Below, one piece after another: positions 5,741 through 6,415 of a stretch of DNA of 6,415 nt. Under the pieces are notes generated by a model, which did not search any database, was not told the origin of the DNA, and saw only the letters and a program-made list of their open reading frames with translations. How positions within the stretch are numbered: position 1 is the first letter of the stretch; the number at the start of each line of letters is the position of its first letter. Source of the DNA: an uncultured Acidimicrobiales bacterium (GTDB taxonomy: Bacteria; Actinomycetota; Acidimicrobiia; Acidimicrobiales; SZUA-35); NCBI GenBank assembly GCA_938028175.1, contig CALJAE010000192.1, positions 1 to 6,415 on the forward strand, read 5' to 3'. The position numbers and the translations under genes are program-made.

Positions 5741-6415
5741 TTAGCTGTCTTCGTCAGCTTCTGCCGAAACCGGTCCAGAAATCATTGTGTTGAGGATTTC
5801 GCTAACGGCTGACTTGTCATCAACGACTACCGGTTCGATACCATTTTCTCCATCAAGCACGAAAGTGAGGCCGTCCACAGCTTTCTTGTCACGTTCCATC
5901 AGCTTGAGGATCTCTTCAGGATCAAACTCTCCCCTGAGGCGCTTATCAAACCCATACTTCTCAGCTACTTCATAGTGTTCGGTTACCCTGCTGGTATCTA
6001 TCCGACCGAGAGAGCGAGCTAGCTCAGCAGCAAAAATTAAACCTTTAACTACTGCCGTGCCATGGTTCTGCTGAAAATTCCCATGGGTTTCAATGGCATG
6101 AGCCAAAGTATGACCATAGTTCAGTACCGCTCGCATTCCAGCCTCAAGCTCATCGTTTGAAACCACGAAGGCTTTCATACGAGCGCTGATAGTAATCAAC
6201 TCACTCAATGTTAACTCGTTGAAGGGTGCCTCTAACCCTGAGAAGTCACAGCCAGCTTGTTCCAGAGTCGGTTTTAGCAGCTCATATTTCGCTACTTCAC
6301 CAATGCCGTTTCGAAATTCCTCTGCTGGCAGAGTCGTTAGCGTTCGTGTGTCGCAGATAACTACTTCGGGCTGCCAGAAGGCTCCGACTAGATTCTTACC
6401 TTCTGGTAAGTTCAC
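5741..6415 (-). CDS. aroB: 3-dehydroquinate synthase, C-terminal part (5' end outside window)
   Basis: AroB converts DAHP to 3-dehydroquinate, the second step of the shikimate pathway, using NAD+ and a divalent metal. 224 residues are visible. The window edge falls on a GTG codon that is internal, not a start: VNLPEGKNLVGAFWQP is the well-known middle segment, and about 150 residues of NAD-binding domain lie outside. Counting from the edge, Glu40 (GIGEVAKYE), His102 (NYGHTLAHAIE) and His118 (NHGTAV) are the expected metal ligands. Lys81, Arg95 and Asn99 lie in the conserved KAFVVSNDE...RAVLNYGHT stretch, and MERDKKA (173-179) is also canonical. The tail after about residue 210 is short and acidic (SAEADEDS) and not conserved. 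The stop is TAA. efp follows in the same direction. Confidence 0.96.
   Translation of the reverse strand: MNLPEGKNLVGAFWQPEVVICDTRTLTTLPAEEFRNGIGEVAKYELLKPTLEQAGCDFSGLEAPFNELTLSELITISARMKAFVVSNDELEAGMRAVLNYGHTLAHAIETHGNFQQNHGTAVVKGLIFAAELARSLGRIDTSRVTEHYEVAEKYGFDKRLRGEFDPEEILKLMERDKKAVDGLTFVLDGENGIEPVVVDDKSAVSEILNTMISGPVSAEADEDS

Noticed and set aside
1..6415. Novel defence, toxin-antitoxin or mobile system
   Set aside because: Seven of the eight genes fall in well-known families with recognisable motifs, and the CAP protein is a known domain type; no transposase, integrase, toxin or nuclease pattern was found.

Overview
The window holds eight protein genes. Six are housekeeping genes on the minus strand, in transcription order aroB (5' end cut), efp, nusB, then pyrR, carA and carB (3' end cut). 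Between nusB and pyrR lie a secreted CAP-domain protein (minus strand) and a metallo-beta-lactamase-fold hydrolase (plus strand). The aroB-efp-nusB-pyrR-carAB order is typical of Gram-positive bacteria. Base composition is only moderately GC (about one half by eye). With the PyrR and CarB types, this suggests a lower-GC member of the Actinomycetota, perhaps an aquatic Acidimicrobiia-like lineage. The taxonomic placement is an inference and is uncertain.

Layout from right to left, as the minus-strand genes are read: the C-terminal two thirds of AroB (shikimate pathway, Zn ligands present); EF-P with a strong Shine-Dalgarno and a PGKGG loop; NusB 23 bp later; a predicted secreted CAP/SCP protein with a GTG start and no clear Shine-Dalgarno. 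A 159-bp convergent intergenic region follows, with a perfect 8-bp hairpin resembling widespread REP-type palindromes and an 18-bp direct repeat. Next is the glyoxalase-II-like hydrolase on the opposite strand. It diverges from pyrR across an intergenic region with a 13-bp palindrome and a candidate pyrR promoter. The last block is pyrR-carA-carB, which covers de novo pyrimidine synthesis at the carbamoyl-phosphate step. pyrB and pyrC are absent from between pyrR and carA, where they often lie.

The most interesting signal is the start of pyrR. A near-perfect PyrR-binding loop (13 of 14 consensus positions) lies just upstream of, and probably folds over, the Shine-Dalgarno of the best pyrR start (ATG at 2638). 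A textbook intrinsic terminator (8-bp GC-rich stem, 4-nt loop, 6 T) follows 21 nt after that ATG, inside the open reading frame, where it encodes KPPYGGFF of the PyrR N-terminus. An antiterminator pairing between the loop and the bases next to and in the terminator's 5' arm can be written (CCAGAG with CTCTGG, plus GGG with CCC). The pyrR-carAB operon may therefore be controlled at once by PyrR-dependent attenuation and by translation of pyrR itself. No mobile element, CRISPR array, tRNA or rRNA was seen.
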